A stretch of 64,000 nucleotides of DNA, taken from NCBI GenBank assembly GCA_965247635.1, contig CBDFHJ010000009.1, forward strand, positions 310,001 through 374,000, given 5' to 3'. Below, in pieces: positions 55,058-63,504 of the stretch. The notes below the pieces were generated by a model. It saw only the letters and a list, made by a program, of their open reading frames with translations. It was not told the origin of the DNA and did no database searches. Each line of letters starts with the position of its first letter. The stretch's first letter is position 1. Both the position numbers and the translations under genes were made by a program. Origin of the DNA: CBDFHJ01 sp965247635 (lineage in GTDB: Bacteria; Chloroflexota; Dehalococcoidia; Lucifugimonadales; Australimonadaceae).

Positions 55058-55369
55058 ATGGAACAGTCCCACGCGCACGACGATCGTCATCCGGGGCCGG
55101 GCAAATACCTGGTCATCGGCGCCGTCCTGGCGATCGCTACCGCCCTTGAGGTGGCGGCTTTCTACCTGTACCGCTTAGACGTGTCGCCGGCGATGATCAC
55201 CGCTGTCCTCCTGCTCTTCGCTGCGTTCAAGTTTGCCTTGGTGGTAGGCTACTTCATGCACCTGCGGTTCGACGACCCCCGCTTCACTTTGCTCTTCGTC
55301 TTCCCCTTCGTCATCGCCCTCTCTGTCATGCTGGTGCTCATGGGGATCTTTGGGACTGTCACCCGGTAG
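55058..55369 (+). CDS. coxD: cytochrome c oxidase subunit IV (prokaryotic)
   Basis: This 103-residue protein has three predicted helices (YLVIGAVLAIATALEVAAFY, MITAVLLLFAAFKFALVVGY, LLFVFPFVIALSVMLVLMGI), separated by FMHLRFDDPRF, which is typical of CtaF/CyoD-like small subunits. A His-rich N-terminus (EQSHAHDDRHPGPGK) is present. It begins seven bases after coxC. Confidence 0.9.
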   Translation: MEQSHAHDDRHPGPGKYLVIGAVLAIATALEVAAFYLYRLDVSPAMITAVLLLFAAFKFALVVGYFMHLRFDDPRFTLLFVFPFVIALSVMLVLMGIFGTVTR

Positions 55370-55416
55370 ACCTGTAGAGTAGCCAGCAAAGCTCGAACCT
55401 GGGTGAAAGGCAGCGT

Positions 55417-56307
55417 ATGGTTGGCCTGCACTTAGGCAGCGCTGGCACGTCGCTGTGGCTGGCGTGGAACCTCAACCCCGTACTCCTGTTCGGCCTGGCT
55501 ATGGTGGGCTGGCTCTACTTTCGTGGGCTGCGGGCGAGCACGGGCAGGCGGCGGAGGCTGCATCCTTGGTGGCGGCCGAGCCTTTACTACGTGGCCCTCG
55601 CGGCCGTTTTCATCTCGTTGGTAAGCCCGCTGGACCACTTGGCCGACGAGCTGTTCGTCATGCACATGGCCCAGCACATGCTGCTCATGGTGGTAGCGCC
55701 GCCATTAGTCCTGCTCGGCGCGCCCATGATCCCCATCCTGCGGGGCATCCCCCGACCCATCCGCAGGCGGTTCGTGGCGCCTGTCCTCCGTCAAAGGACC
55801 TTGCGCAGGTCGCTCAAGTACCTCTCGCTCCCGCTCATCGCATGGCCGCTGTACGTGGTGACGTTACTGGGTTGGCACACGCCCGCCGCCTATGACCTCG
55901 CCCTGCGGAATGAGGTGGCGCACGTCTTGGAGCACTTCTCCTTCGCCGCCGTCGCCCTGCTCTTCTGGTGGAACGTGATCGACTCCGTGCCGCTTCGGAG
56001 CAGCCTTTCGTATATTGGCCGCGTGCCCTACGTCTTTCTGATGACAGTCCCCAACTTCAGCCTTGGGGCCTTCCTCACCCTTTCCCAGGAAGCGTGGTAC
56101 GAGCGCTACCTGACACAGGAGCTGCGCTGGGGCCTCAGCGCCATGGACGACCAGCAGCTAGGCGGCCTGATCATGTGGATTCCCGGAGCGCTGGTCCTGC
56201 TCACGGCGCTGCTGTCGGTCCTGGCCTACATCGCGCTCAGCGAGGAGCGCCGCCAGCGAGAGCGAGAGGCGCGGGCTTTGGCTAGCGCCCGACGTGCCGT
56301 TCGGTGA
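55417..56307 (+). CDS. ctaG: CtaG-type cytochrome c oxidase assembly factor
   Basis: This 296-residue membrane protein has about seven helices and belongs to the caa3_CtaG family (not the Cox11 type), needed for assembly of caa3 oxidase in Bacillus. Conserved His residues that may handle copper are in ELFVMHMAQHMLLMVVAPPL and EVAHVLEHFSFAAVALLFWW. The segment MDDQQLGGLIMWIPGALVLL near the end is a family hallmark. It is the last gene of the oxidase cluster. The gene after it faces the opposite way. Confidence 0.93.
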   Translation: MVGLHLGSAGTSLWLAWNLNPVLLFGLAMVGWLYFRGLRASTGRRRRLHPWWRPSLYYVALAAVFISLVSPLDHLADELFVMHMAQHMLLMVVAPPLVLLGAPMIPILRGIPRPIRRRFVAPVLRQRTLRRSLKYLSLPLIAWPLYVVTLLGWHTPAAYDLALRNEVAHVLEHFSFAAVALLFWWNVIDSVPLRSSLSYIGRVPYVFLMTVPNFSLGAFLTLSQEAWYERYLTQELRWGLSAMDDQQLGGLIMWIPGALVLLTALLSVLAYIALSEERRQREREARALASARRAVR

Positions 56308-56335
56308 CAACGTATCGGCTAAGGGGGTCCTGGGG

Positions 56336-57217
56336 TCAGTGGACGGCGGGGAGTACTTCGACCGCGAACCGGTCCAGGTCCTCCAACGCTTGGTCCATGG
56401 GCGCGTCGGCAAAGCCGACGGCGATGTGCGTCATTCCCAGGCCTTGATAGCGGTTGATGGCCTCTGCCATCGCCTCGCCGCTGCCCCGGAGGAACGCCCT
56501 GGAGTCCCCGGAGCGTTCGTCGAAGTCCACGGACCCCCGGGTGGAAAGCTCGGGAGGCGCCGAACGGCCCCCGCGGTGCGAAAGGTCGTTCATGTAAGCC
56601 ACCGCGTCCTTCAGGTCGTCGTACTCCAGGCCGTTGGGGTGCCAGCCGTCGCCTAGCTCCACTGCCCTGCGGATGGCGCGGCGGCTGCGGCCGCCAACCC
56701 AGATGGGCGGGTGGGGACGCTGTACCGGCTGGGGCGAGAAGACCACGCCCGAGAGGTGGTAGTGCTCGCTGTAGAACTCCGGCTCGGGGTTGGTCCACAG
56801 CTCCCGAATGACGCGCAAGTGCCCATCGCTGACGGCGCCCCGGTTTTTGAAGTCGGCGTTGAGCGCCCGAAACTCACCCTCCATCCACCCGGAGGCGACG
56901 CCGAGGATGACCCGGCCTCCACTCAGCGCGTCGACCGACGCCACTTCCTTGGCCACGGTGATGGGGTTTCGGTAGGGAAGGATGATGACGCTGGTGCCCA
57001 ATGTGAGGCGGTCCGTCACCCCCGCGAGGAAGGAGAGCGCGGCCAGTGGGTCCAGCATGCGATCTCGGTAGACGATGGTGAGCGCCTTGGGAACGATGAC
57101 GTGGTCGGTCACCCAGATGGAGTCGAACCCCAATGACTCGACTCGCTGGGCGAACTCCCGCATGCGGTGGGCTTCCATGCCAACGCCGTAGTGCGGAAGA
57201 CAGACTCCGACTTTCAT
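56336..57217 (-). CDS. LLM-class F420-type oxidoreductase
   Basis: This 293-residue luciferase-like TIM-barrel protein opens MKVGVCLPHYGVGMEAHRMR and includes LGFDSIWVTDHVIVP, LTLGTSVIILPYRNPITVAK, ALSGGRVILGVASGWMEGEF and PPIWVGGRSRRAIRRAVELG. The family uses F420 or FMN. The alternating loops match the F420-using branch found in Chloroflexota and Actinomycetota. The substrate is unknown. It stands alone, convergent with ctaG. It is an intact relative of the broken gene at 36.2 kb, but from a different subgroup. Confidence 0.9.
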   Translation of the reverse strand: MKVGVCLPHYGVGMEAHRMREFAQRVESLGFDSIWVTDHVIVPKALTIVYRDRMLDPLAALSFLAGVTDRLTLGTSVIILPYRNPITVAKEVASVDALSGGRVILGVASGWMEGEFRALNADFKNRGAVSDGHLRVIRELWTNPEPEFYSEHYHLSGVVFSPQPVQRPHPPIWVGGRSRRAIRRAVELGDGWHPNGLEYDDLKDAVAYMNDLSHRGGRSAPPELSTRGSVDFDERSGDSRAFLRGSGEAMAEAINRYQGLGMTHIAVGFADAPMDQALEDLDRFAVEVLPAVH

Positions 57218-57319
57218 ACTGGCCCCCTTCTGGAATTCAGTGCCCTTCTAGCAGGCCTGGCAGCCGTCCTTTCCCACACGCCCGCTCGTGTCCTGTCACC
57301 GAAATTGGCTGAGGAATTA

Positions 57320-57360
57320 CGAACCCGCCCTCTCCGTCGTTGCGAGCGGGTTCGCTTTTC
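57320..57360 (+). terminator. possible terminator hairpin
   Basis: The stem CGAACCCGC (57320-57328) pairs with GCGGGTTCG (57346-57354) and is followed by CTTTTC on the plus strand. Both flanking genes run on the minus strand, so its function is unclear. Confidence 0.4.
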
Positions 57361-57386
57361 TAAGCGTACTTCAGAGCCACGTGTTC

Positions 57387-58376
57387 CTAGGCTCGGGCCG
57401 CGATGAATACCCAGATCATCCCGGCCGGATAGGCCACGGCAATGAGGGGCACCAGCCCGCGCAGCCAGCCCATGGTCCGGGTCCGGTAGCTCCGCAGCAC
57501 CAGCAGCCCCATGGCCATGAGGAGCACCGCCATGCCACCGGCGATGAAGTGCTCGCTCGCCATGGACTCCAGCACCGGCGTGGCGTGCACCGGTTCGATG
57601 AAGGAAACGACGGCGATATTGAAGGCGCAGCTCCCGTAGACGTTCCCCAGCACCAGGCCGTAGGCCCTCCGTCGAGCGGCCGCTACCCCCACTGACGCCT
57701 CGGGCAGCGTGGTGACCACCGCAACCGCCAGCACTCCCATGAAGCTGCTGGCCATGCCTGTGGCCTCGGCGATCCCGTCGGCGCTAATGGCCAGGAAGGG
57801 CGAGGCGATGGCGATGACCAGGGCAGCGCCGCCAAACCCCAGCCAAGCGCTCCGCTTGCTCCCTCCACTGCTTGGCGATTTCTCCGCTGACTGAGACTCC
57901 TTTCGGCTGGCGTTGTACACCAAGCGCATGCCGGCCACGTACACAAGGGCGATGGCTACCGCCCCCACGCTGTACCGCCCAAGCGCCACGTCATCGGTGA
58001 CGCCTATGCCCACCGCCAGCGCGGCGAGCACGACCGCCACCAGCATCAAGCGTTGGGTGCCTGGTCCATGCCCGCCGAACAGCCGCTCGACACCGAAGAC
58101 CAGCGCGATGAGCGAGAGGGTCCACATGTTGATCATGTCGGCGCCGAATATGTTGCCCAGCGCCAACGGGACGGCCCCAATGGCCGTCGCCGAGACGTTG
58201 GTCACGAGCTCGGGAAGGGAGGTGGCCACGCTGACCAGGACGGTGCCTACCCAGAGGTGACCCCACCCTGTATGTTCCGCCAGCTCGTCGCCGTAGCGGG
58301 CCAGGGCGACGCCCGCCAGCACCACGAAGAGCGCGCTCCCGAAGAAGGTCGGCAGCGCTATGGCCAGACTGTCCAT
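57387..58376 (-). CDS. calcium/cation antiporter (CaCA family)
   Basis: This 329-residue protein has ten to eleven helices and two alpha-repeats typical of Na+/Ca2+ exchangers. The first is VGTVLVSVATSLPELVTNVS with GNIFGADMINMW. The second is MGVLAVAVVTTLPEASVGVA with GNVYGSCAFNIAVV. The acidic residues in SLPE and TLPE line the ion path. A hydrophilic loop (RKESQSAEKSPSSGGSKRSA) separates the halves. It would export calcium or a related cation using a Na+ or H+ gradient; the coupling ion is not predictable. The region from 58377 to 58662 holds no gene I can support. Confidence 0.93.
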   Translation of the reverse strand: MDSLAIALPTFFGSALFVVLAGVALARYGDELAEHTGWGHLWVGTVLVSVATSLPELVTNVSATAIGAVPLALGNIFGADMINMWTLSLIALVFGVERLFGGHGPGTQRLMLVAVVLAALAVGIGVTDDVALGRYSVGAVAIALVYVAGMRLVYNASRKESQSAEKSPSSGGSKRSAWLGFGGAALVIAIASPFLAISADGIAEATGMASSFMGVLAVAVVTTLPEASVGVAAARRRAYGLVLGNVYGSCAFNIAVVSFIEPVHATPVLESMASEHFIAGGMAVLLMAMGLLVLRSYRTRTMGWLRGLVPLIAVAYPAGMIWVFIAARA

Positions 58377-58662
58377 GACGGGACCTTTCCTCGCGTTGCC
58401 ATCAGAGCTTTGAGGACACGGGCAATGGGGCGATCTTGGCGGCGCGGGACCATATCGTCATGGGGCCAGCGCCAGCCTTGGGAGCCGCCGTTATCAGACG
58501 GAGAGCGGCTTCGCAGACCTGCGCGCAGATTACCATACCGCCCCCACGATGGGTTATGATTATAGGCGCTCGAGCGGGCGCATTCTTCTAGCGCTGACCG
58601 TTGGTCTTACCTCTGAGGGCGCGAAGGACTGGGGCGGTGGATAGCCCTGGAAGGAGGGCCTC

Positions 58663-59700
58663 ATGGACACCCAACAACTCATCAGCACCGCCCAGGCGTT
58701 GGTGGCGCCGGGAAAGGGGATTCTCGCAGCCGACGAGAGCGGCGGGACCATCAAGCGGCGTTTCGATTCCGTGAACGTGGAGGCTACCGAAGCCAACCGC
58801 CGCGACTATCGTGAGATGCTCTTCCGGACGGACGGCGCGGCCGATTACATCAGCGGCGTCATCCTCTTCGACGAAACGGTCCGGCAAAGCGGCTCCGATG
58901 GAACGTCCCTCGTGAAAGTGCTCGCGGACCAAGGCATCATCCCGGGCATCAAGGTAGACACGGGGGCAAGACCACTCGCGGGGACCGAGGGCGAGACGGT
59001 GACCGAAGGCCTCGATGGCCTCCGGGAGCGACTCGCCGAGTACCGAGAGCTGGGGGCCCGCTTTACCAAGTGGCGTGGGGTCATCACCATCGGCGAGGGG
59101 ATTCCCAGCCGCTACTGCATCGAGACCAACGCCCACGCCCTGGCCCGATTCGCCGTCCTCAGCCAGGAGGCTGGGCTGGTCCCTATCGTCGAGCCTGAGG
59201 TACTGATGGACGGCGACCATAGCATCGGCCGGTGCGGCGAAGTCACCGAAGCCACCTTGCGCGAGGTCTTCTATCAGCTGGGCCACCAAAGAGTGGCCCT
59301 AGAAGGAATGCTGCTCAAGCCGAATATGGTGCTCTCCGGAAGTTCCGCCCCTGACCGAGCGGGGCCGGAGGAGGTTGCCCAGAGGACCATCGCCTGCTTC
59401 AAGCGGACGGTACCCTCCGCCGTCCCCGGTATCGTCTTCCTCTCCGGCGGACAAGGCGATGAGGAGGCGACCATCAACTTGGACGCGATCAATCGGCAGG
59501 CGGCCGTGTCGGGCGCACCGTGGCAACTCAGTTTTTCCTACGGACGCGGGCTCCAGGCGACGCCCTTGAAGGCGTGGAGCGGCCAAGCTGGAAACGTGCC
59601 GCACGCTCAGCGCGTCTATTTGCACCGGGCACGGGTGACCAGCGCCGCGCGGCGGGGAAGCTACACGCCTGACATGGAGAAGGACCTGGCTACCGTCTAG
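58663..59700 (+). CDS. fructose-bisphosphate aldolase, class I
   Basis: This 345-residue Schiff-base aldolase cleaves fructose-1,6-bisphosphate to two trioses. It opens with the family pattern GKGILAADESGGTIKRRFDS. It has GIIPGIKVDTGARPLAGTEG, FTKWRGVITIGEGIPS, VPIVEPEVLMDGDHSI, the active lysine in ALEGMLLKPNMVLSG and VFLSGGQGDEEATINLDAIN. It is the eukaryote-like class I type, not the bacterial DhnA/FbaB type. AAGGAGGG lies just before the ATG. It faces glpX across a hairpin-rich gap, so the glycolytic and gluconeogenic hexose-bisphosphate enzymes are neighbours. Confidence 0.95.
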   Translation: MDTQQLISTAQALVAPGKGILAADESGGTIKRRFDSVNVEATEANRRDYREMLFRTDGAADYISGVILFDETVRQSGSDGTSLVKVLADQGIIPGIKVDTGARPLAGTEGETVTEGLDGLRERLAEYRELGARFTKWRGVITIGEGIPSRYCIETNAHALARFAVLSQEAGLVPIVEPEVLMDGDHSIGRCGEVTEATLREVFYQLGHQRVALEGMLLKPNMVLSGSSAPDRAGPEEVAQRTIACFKRTVPSAVPGIVFLSGGQGDEEATINLDAINRQAAVSGAPWQLSFSYGRGLQATPLKAWSGQAGNVPHAQRVYLHRARVTSAARRGSYTPDMEKDLATV

Positions 59701-59754
59701 GGGACTGTTGAAAAACAGGTTTTCGTGCTTCGATAAGCTCTCCCCTATCAGACA

Positions 59755-59900
59755 AGACCCTGTCACCCTGAGCGGAGCGAAGGGTCTCTCGGGAAAGGCC
59801 GGTGAGAGATGCTTCGCTTCGCTCAGCATGACAAGGGGCCTAGCTTGACCGTTCACTCTGAGCCTGTCCTGAGCGAAGCCGAAGGGCGTGTCGAAAGGCG
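59755..59900. repeat. REP-like palindromic repeats between convergent genes
   Basis: GTCACCCTGAGCGGAGCGAA near 59760 and its near-complement TTCGCTTCGCTCAGCATGAC near 59815 can form a long hairpin. A second unit (CACTCTGAGCCTGTCCTGAG, CGAAGGGCGTGTCGAAAGG) follows. This GAGCGAAG/GGGT type differs from repeat A. The rest of the gap to 60012 has no gene. Confidence 0.75.
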
Positions 59901-60012
59901 GAGAGTGCTATTCATGGCTTTTCGTGACTCACCACCCTAGAGTGGAGTCATCGGGCTTCTTCGCGCGGTCCATTCCGGGAACACGGGCTGCGGCATGGCC
60001 TACCCCTTTCGC

Positions 60013-61014
60013 CTACTCCTCTTCGAAGTAGCGCACCTTGTCCAGCCGCGTAAAGTCGTGAACCGAGTCGATCCACCGGACGGTGCCGGAGCGCGAGCGC
60101 ATCACCAAGGACTGGGTCTCACCGCCGCCGCCGAAGAAGCGGACGCCCTTTAGCAGCTCTCCGGTGCTGGCGCCGGTCGCGGCGAAGAACACGTCCTCGC
60201 CTGCGACTAACTCTTCCGTGCCGTAGACTTTGTTCAAGTCAACTCCAGCGGCCTTCACCGCCTGGCGCTCATCGTCGTCCCGAGGCCATGGCTTGCACTG
60301 AATGGCCCCTCCGATGCAACGAATGGCGGCGGCCGTGAGCACGCCCTCGGTGGTGCCGCCGATGCCCATGAGCACGTCCACGCCGCTCTCCGGCATCGCG
60401 GCCTGAATACCGGCGGCGACGTCGCCGTCGGAGATGAGCTTCACCCGGGCGCCGGCGGTGCGGATCTCCTTGAGAAGCTGCTCGTGGCGAGGGCGGTCCA
60501 GCACCACCACCGTCAGGTCGGCCACCCCGCGCTGCAAGTCCTTGGCGATGGCCCGCAGGTTGTCCGCCACTGGGGCGTTGATGTCGATGGAGTCACGCGA
60601 TGCCCGTCCCACGGCAATCTTGTTCATGTACGCTAGATGAGGCGGGACGTGCATGGTCCCCCTGGACGATAGGGCGACCGCGGCGATTGCGCCCGGCAGC
60701 CCTTTGGAAAGTAGCGTCGTACCGTCGATGGGGTCCACCGCGATGTCTACCTGCGGCTCTGACCCGTTGCCGATCTGCTCGCCGATGTAGAGCATGGGCG
60801 CTTGGTCCTTTTCGCCCTCGCCGATGACGACCACGCCATCCATGACGACGCCTCCGAGGGTAAACCGCATGGCGTCTACCGCGGCCTGGTCCACCAGCTC
60901 CTTGTCTCCCATGCCCATGTACCGGCCGGCGGCCAACGCCGCCGCTTCGGTCACGCGGACCAGCTCCATGGCCATGTTGCGCTCGATGGGTACGCGGGTG
61001 CGGTCGGAAACCAC
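60013..61014 (-). CDS. glpX: fructose-1,6-bisphosphatase, class II (GlpX)
   Basis: GlpX hydrolyses fructose-1,6-bisphosphate in gluconeogenesis. GTG at 61014, preceded by GGAGG, is chosen over an ATG at 61095, because the family starts just before ELVRVTEAAALAAGRYMGMG. The 333-residue product has the metal site motif VDPIDGTTLLSKGLPG, VVIGEGEKDQAPMLYIGEQI, and GIGGTTEGVLTAAAIRCIGG. These are hallmarks of the Li+-sensitive phosphatase fold. The promoter at 61037-61045 has the same 17-base core as the moaD-moaE promoter. Confidence 0.95.
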   Translation of the reverse strand: MVSDRTRVPIERNMAMELVRVTEAAALAAGRYMGMGDKELVDQAAVDAMRFTLGGVVMDGVVVIGEGEKDQAPMLYIGEQIGNGSEPQVDIAVDPIDGTTLLSKGLPGAIAAVALSSRGTMHVPPHLAYMNKIAVGRASRDSIDINAPVADNLRAIAKDLQRGVADLTVVVLDRPRHEQLLKEIRTAGARVKLISDGDVAAGIQAAMPESGVDVLMGIGGTTEGVLTAAAIRCIGGAIQCKPWPRDDDERQAVKAAGVDLNKVYGTEELVAGEDVFFAATGASTGELLKGVRFFGGGGETQSLVMRSRSGTVRWIDSVHDFTRLDKVRYFEEE

Positions 61015-61036
61015 GGCTCTCTTACCTCCGAGGGCG

Positions 61037-61045
61037 ATTATAGCA
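61037..61045 (-). promoter_or_regulatory. extended -10 promoter of glpX
   Basis: On the minus strand this reads TGCTATAAT within CTGCCTGCTATAATCGC. It lies just upstream of the GGAGG ribosome site and 23 bases before the chosen GTG. This position rules out the longer upstream start. Confidence 0.65.
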
Positions 61046-61179
61046 GGCAGTCCAGCCGATGCCGTACGAACTGTTGGAGGCGCGCTCCAAAGCACCCTCG
61101 TTGCCGGGATGGAGCGGTGCTGCTACACTTTTGCACGCTGGCCATCCGTGGCACGAACCGAGAACAGCAAAGGAGCGTT

Positions 61180-61551
61180 ATGACCACTCAGGCCGCTCAA
61201 CAACAGGAGCTTGAATTCGTTCCCGTCGCCAAGGTGGGCGACATTAAGCACGGTGAGGGGAAAATGGTGCGTCCCGCCGCTGGCCGGCTGCGGGGTAAGC
61301 CCCTGGCTATCTTCAACGAGAACGGCAACTTCTACATCATGAACTTCGTCTGCCCTCACTCCGCCGGCCCCATCTCCGAGGGGACCATTCAGGACGGTGT
61401 GGTGACCTGTCCCTACCACGCATGGGGGTACCACGCCGACACAGGGTTGCCCGCCGGAGCCCACGACCACTGCATCAGCGTCTACGAGGCGAAGGTGGAA
61501 GGGGACGACGTTCTGGTGGGCGGGCTGAAACAGCCGCCACCCAGCAATTAG
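61180..61551 (+). CDS. Rieske-type [2Fe-2S] ferredoxin
   Basis: The ATG at 61180 follows AGGAG by four bases; the frame is open upstream only by overlap with glpX sequence. The 123-residue protein is a single Rieske domain, with cluster ligands in FVCPHSAGPIS and VVTCPYHAWGY (C-x-H, C-x2-H) and IFNENGNFYIMN ahead of them. Such small proteins pass electrons to Rieske oxygenases or act as NirD/BphF-like units. It could be the partner of the oxygenase at 10 kb, but nothing links the two except type. Confidence 0.92.
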   Translation: MTTQAAQQQELEFVPVAKVGDIKHGEGKMVRPAAGRLRGKPLAIFNENGNFYIMNFVCPHSAGPISEGTIQDGVVTCPYHAWGYHADTGLPAGAHDHCISVYEAKVEGDDVLVGGLKQPPPSN

Positions 61552-61683
61552 CACAGCGCTCCTTCGGGACCCCCAGCGTCAAGGCCTTCCTCCGGCTTGC
61601 GCCCGCGCATGTGCCCCGACAGGTCGGGGCTTCCACTCACTGTGCAGCCGGTCTCCCTGGTCTAATTTGGGGTGCGCTTTACT

Positions 61684-62445
61684 ATGGCTAAGATAGGGTC
61701 CGCTTTCCAACGCATGCGTCAGGCGATGGGCTTTGGGCATCCCCAGCGGAGGCATGGTCACGGGGAGTCCCACAGGGCGGAGGGACTGTTTCTCCGCGAG
61801 ACCGTCTTTGGCGCCAACGATGGCCTGGTGTCCAACGTATCGTTGGTCGCCGGCGTGGCCGGTGCCACCGCCGATCCCAACACCGTCTTACTGGCCGGGG
61901 TCGCGGGGCTGGTGGCGGGCACGATCTCCATGTCCCTCGGCGCCTATATCTCCACCAAGAGCGAGCGGGAGTTCCGGGAGTCGGAGGAGCAGCGGGAACG
62001 GTGGGAGGTGGCCCATATGCCCCAGGAGGAGCGCGCCGAGGTCCGGCAAATCTTCCGCGAGAAGGGCATCAGCGGGCCCACTTTGGAGGCCGTGGTTGAC
62101 CAGGTGACCCGGGACCGAGACCAGTGGGTCCGGACCATGATGCAGGACGAGCTTGGGTTTGCCGAACAGCCGCCCCGGCCGACGGCGGCCGCCGTAGTGA
62201 TGGGCATCGCCTTCTCCCTTGGCGCCGTGTGTCCCGTAGCGCCCTATCTATTCCTGGAGGAGAACGCCGCGCTCATCCTCGCCGTGGGGCTGACGGCAGC
62301 GGCTCTATTCGGCGTAGGCGCCTGGCGGGCCTACCTGACCGCGGGGAACGTCTGGCGCAAGGCATTCGAGATGGTGGGACTGGCGGCGGTTGCCGTGGTG
62401 GCCGCCAACCTCATCGGCAGGCTCGTGGGCGTGGGCATTTACTAG
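61684..62445 (+). CDS. VIT1/CCC1-type iron/manganese transporter
   Basis: This 253-residue membrane protein opens with a His-rich segment (HPQRRHGHGESHRAEG). It then has the VIT1/CCC1 first helix (FLRETVFGANDGLVSNVSLV), AGLVAGTISMSLGAYISTKS, and a cytoplasmic helical metal-binding domain (residues about 95-155, rich in Glu: EQRERWEVAHMPQEERAEVR). Three more helices follow. The architecture matches vacuolar iron transporter homologues that export Fe2+ or Mn2+. A GTG four codons earlier is also possible as start. Confidence 0.93.
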   Translation: MAKIGSAFQRMRQAMGFGHPQRRHGHGESHRAEGLFLRETVFGANDGLVSNVSLVAGVAGATADPNTVLLAGVAGLVAGTISMSLGAYISTKSEREFRESEEQRERWEVAHMPQEERAEVRQIFREKGISGPTLEAVVDQVTRDRDQWVRTMMQDELGFAEQPPRPTAAAVVMGIAFSLGAVCPVAPYLFLEENAALILAVGLTAAALFGVGAWRAYLTAGNVWRKAFEMVGLAAVAVVAANLIGRLVGVGIY

Positions 62446-62469
62446 CCGTCTCGTCTCTGAAGTACGCTT

Positions 62470-62590
62470 ACGAATTGTCATTGCGAGGATCCCGATCTAT
62501 CGGGGGACGAAGCAATCCGGAGGACGGGTGGACCCCACAGCCAGATTGCCACGGCCCTCTTTCGTCGGGCCTCGTAATGACATTGGCGGC
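62470..62590. repeat. short interspersed palindrome (CATTGCGAGG type)
   Basis: TGTCATTGCGAGGATCCCGA and GGGACGAAGCAATCCGGAGG face AGATTGCCACGGCC and GGCCTCGTAATGACATTGG. It is an inverted pair of a type common in Chloroflexota and Deltaproteobacteria genomes. It fills the gap before the next gene. Confidence 0.7.
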
Positions 62591-62661
62591 GAACTTCGGG
62601 AATGCCACACTAGCCCGTGTGGCCTGTCGCGGCGTCGTCCGTACCCCCGGCACTTACGAAG

Positions 62662-63183
62662 ATGAGACCGATGACCCGCGATGACTTCTTGAGTCCCCTG
62701 TTCGCGCTGCATCCGCTGGGAGTCGCGTTGGTTATTTGGGGGACGGGGTGGGGCTCCTTGCTGCTCATCGCCTGGGGAGCCGATACCGGCGCCGCCGACT
62801 TTCTTCGGCATCCCGGCTATATGATCGGCGACTTCTTCCTGTTGCCGCTCGCCGGTTTCCTGGTCGCGCACTTTTATCGGTCAGCCCCCGGTGCTCTTCC
62901 CGCTGGCGTCGGGGGCCGAGTGACGGTGCTGGCAGTCGGCATCGCCACGCTCTCCACCGTGGCGGCGACGCTGTTCAGCGTCTTCATCAGCGAAAACTAC
63001 CACGGCGCTTGGTCGGTGCCCCATACGCTATTTATCTGGTTCATCGCGTATGTGTTGGCCGGCTTCTTCATCAGAGGCGGACTGCGGCTCCTGTCTACCA
63101 AGACCCGGGGGCTCTACCTCACCTACGCCGGCGTACTCCTCGCCCTAGCCTCCCACGGCGTTCTCAAGTTCCTCTATCCGTGA
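62662..63183 (+). CDS. four- to five-helix membrane protein of unknown function
   Basis: The product from 62662 has 173 residues; a start at 62671 is equally possible. Upstream codons fall in repeat DNA. Helices: PLGVALVIWGTGWGSLLLIA, MIGDFFLLPLAGFLVAHFYR, VTVLAVGIATLSTVAATLFS, TLFIWFIAYVLAGFFIRGGL and GLYLTYAGVLLALASHGVLK. Conserved-looking polar motifs include SENYHGAWSVPHT. I do not recognise a named family. It follows the VIT1-like gene on the same strand but with a repeat in between. Confidence 0.75.
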   Translation: MRPMTRDDFLSPLFALHPLGVALVIWGTGWGSLLLIAWGADTGAADFLRHPGYMIGDFFLLPLAGFLVAHFYRSAPGALPAGVGGRVTVLAVGIATLSTVAATLFSVFISENYHGAWSVPHTLFIWFIAYVLAGFFIRGGLRLLSTKTRGLYLTYAGVLLALASHGVLKFLYP

Positions 63184-63189
63184 GCCTCC

Positions 63190-63360
63190 CTTTGAGCCCA
63201 GTAAAGAATCTCTCCTGAGAGACCCTTCGCTACACTCAGGGTGACAGTTCTTCGTTTGTCATTCCGAGTCCGCCATTGGCGAAACGAGGAATCTCGTCCC
63301 TAGAAAGGAAGGCCAGATTCCTCGTCCTTCCCAAGAAGGACTCGGAATGACAATAACAGG
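63190..63360. repeat. cluster of REP-like palindromes
   Basis: Units AGAGACCCTTCGCTACACTC, TTTGTCATTCCGAGTCCGCC, AACGAGGAATCTCG, CCAGATTCCTCGTCCTTCCC and AAGGACTCGGAATGACA form hairpins. The TTCCTCG...CTCGGAATGACA part is related to the third module of repeat A. From 63361 to 63504 no gene is seen. Confidence 0.75.
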
Positions 63361-63504
63361 GTAAAGCGTGTAGCGGGCTCAGGGTGCCAGTGTGAGGTTT
63401 GGAAACTCTGGAGCGTTGACCAACTCCCTCTCTCGATGAGAGGGGGCCAGGCTGAGGGCGAGGTCAAAGTTATGAGTGGTTGTTTCTAGGAAGACGCATG
63501 TCCC

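Noticed and set aside
60802..61179. Long N-terminal extension of the Rieske ferredoxin
   Set aside because: The upstream part overlaps glpX antisense. A good AGGAG site and the domain start both fit 61180.
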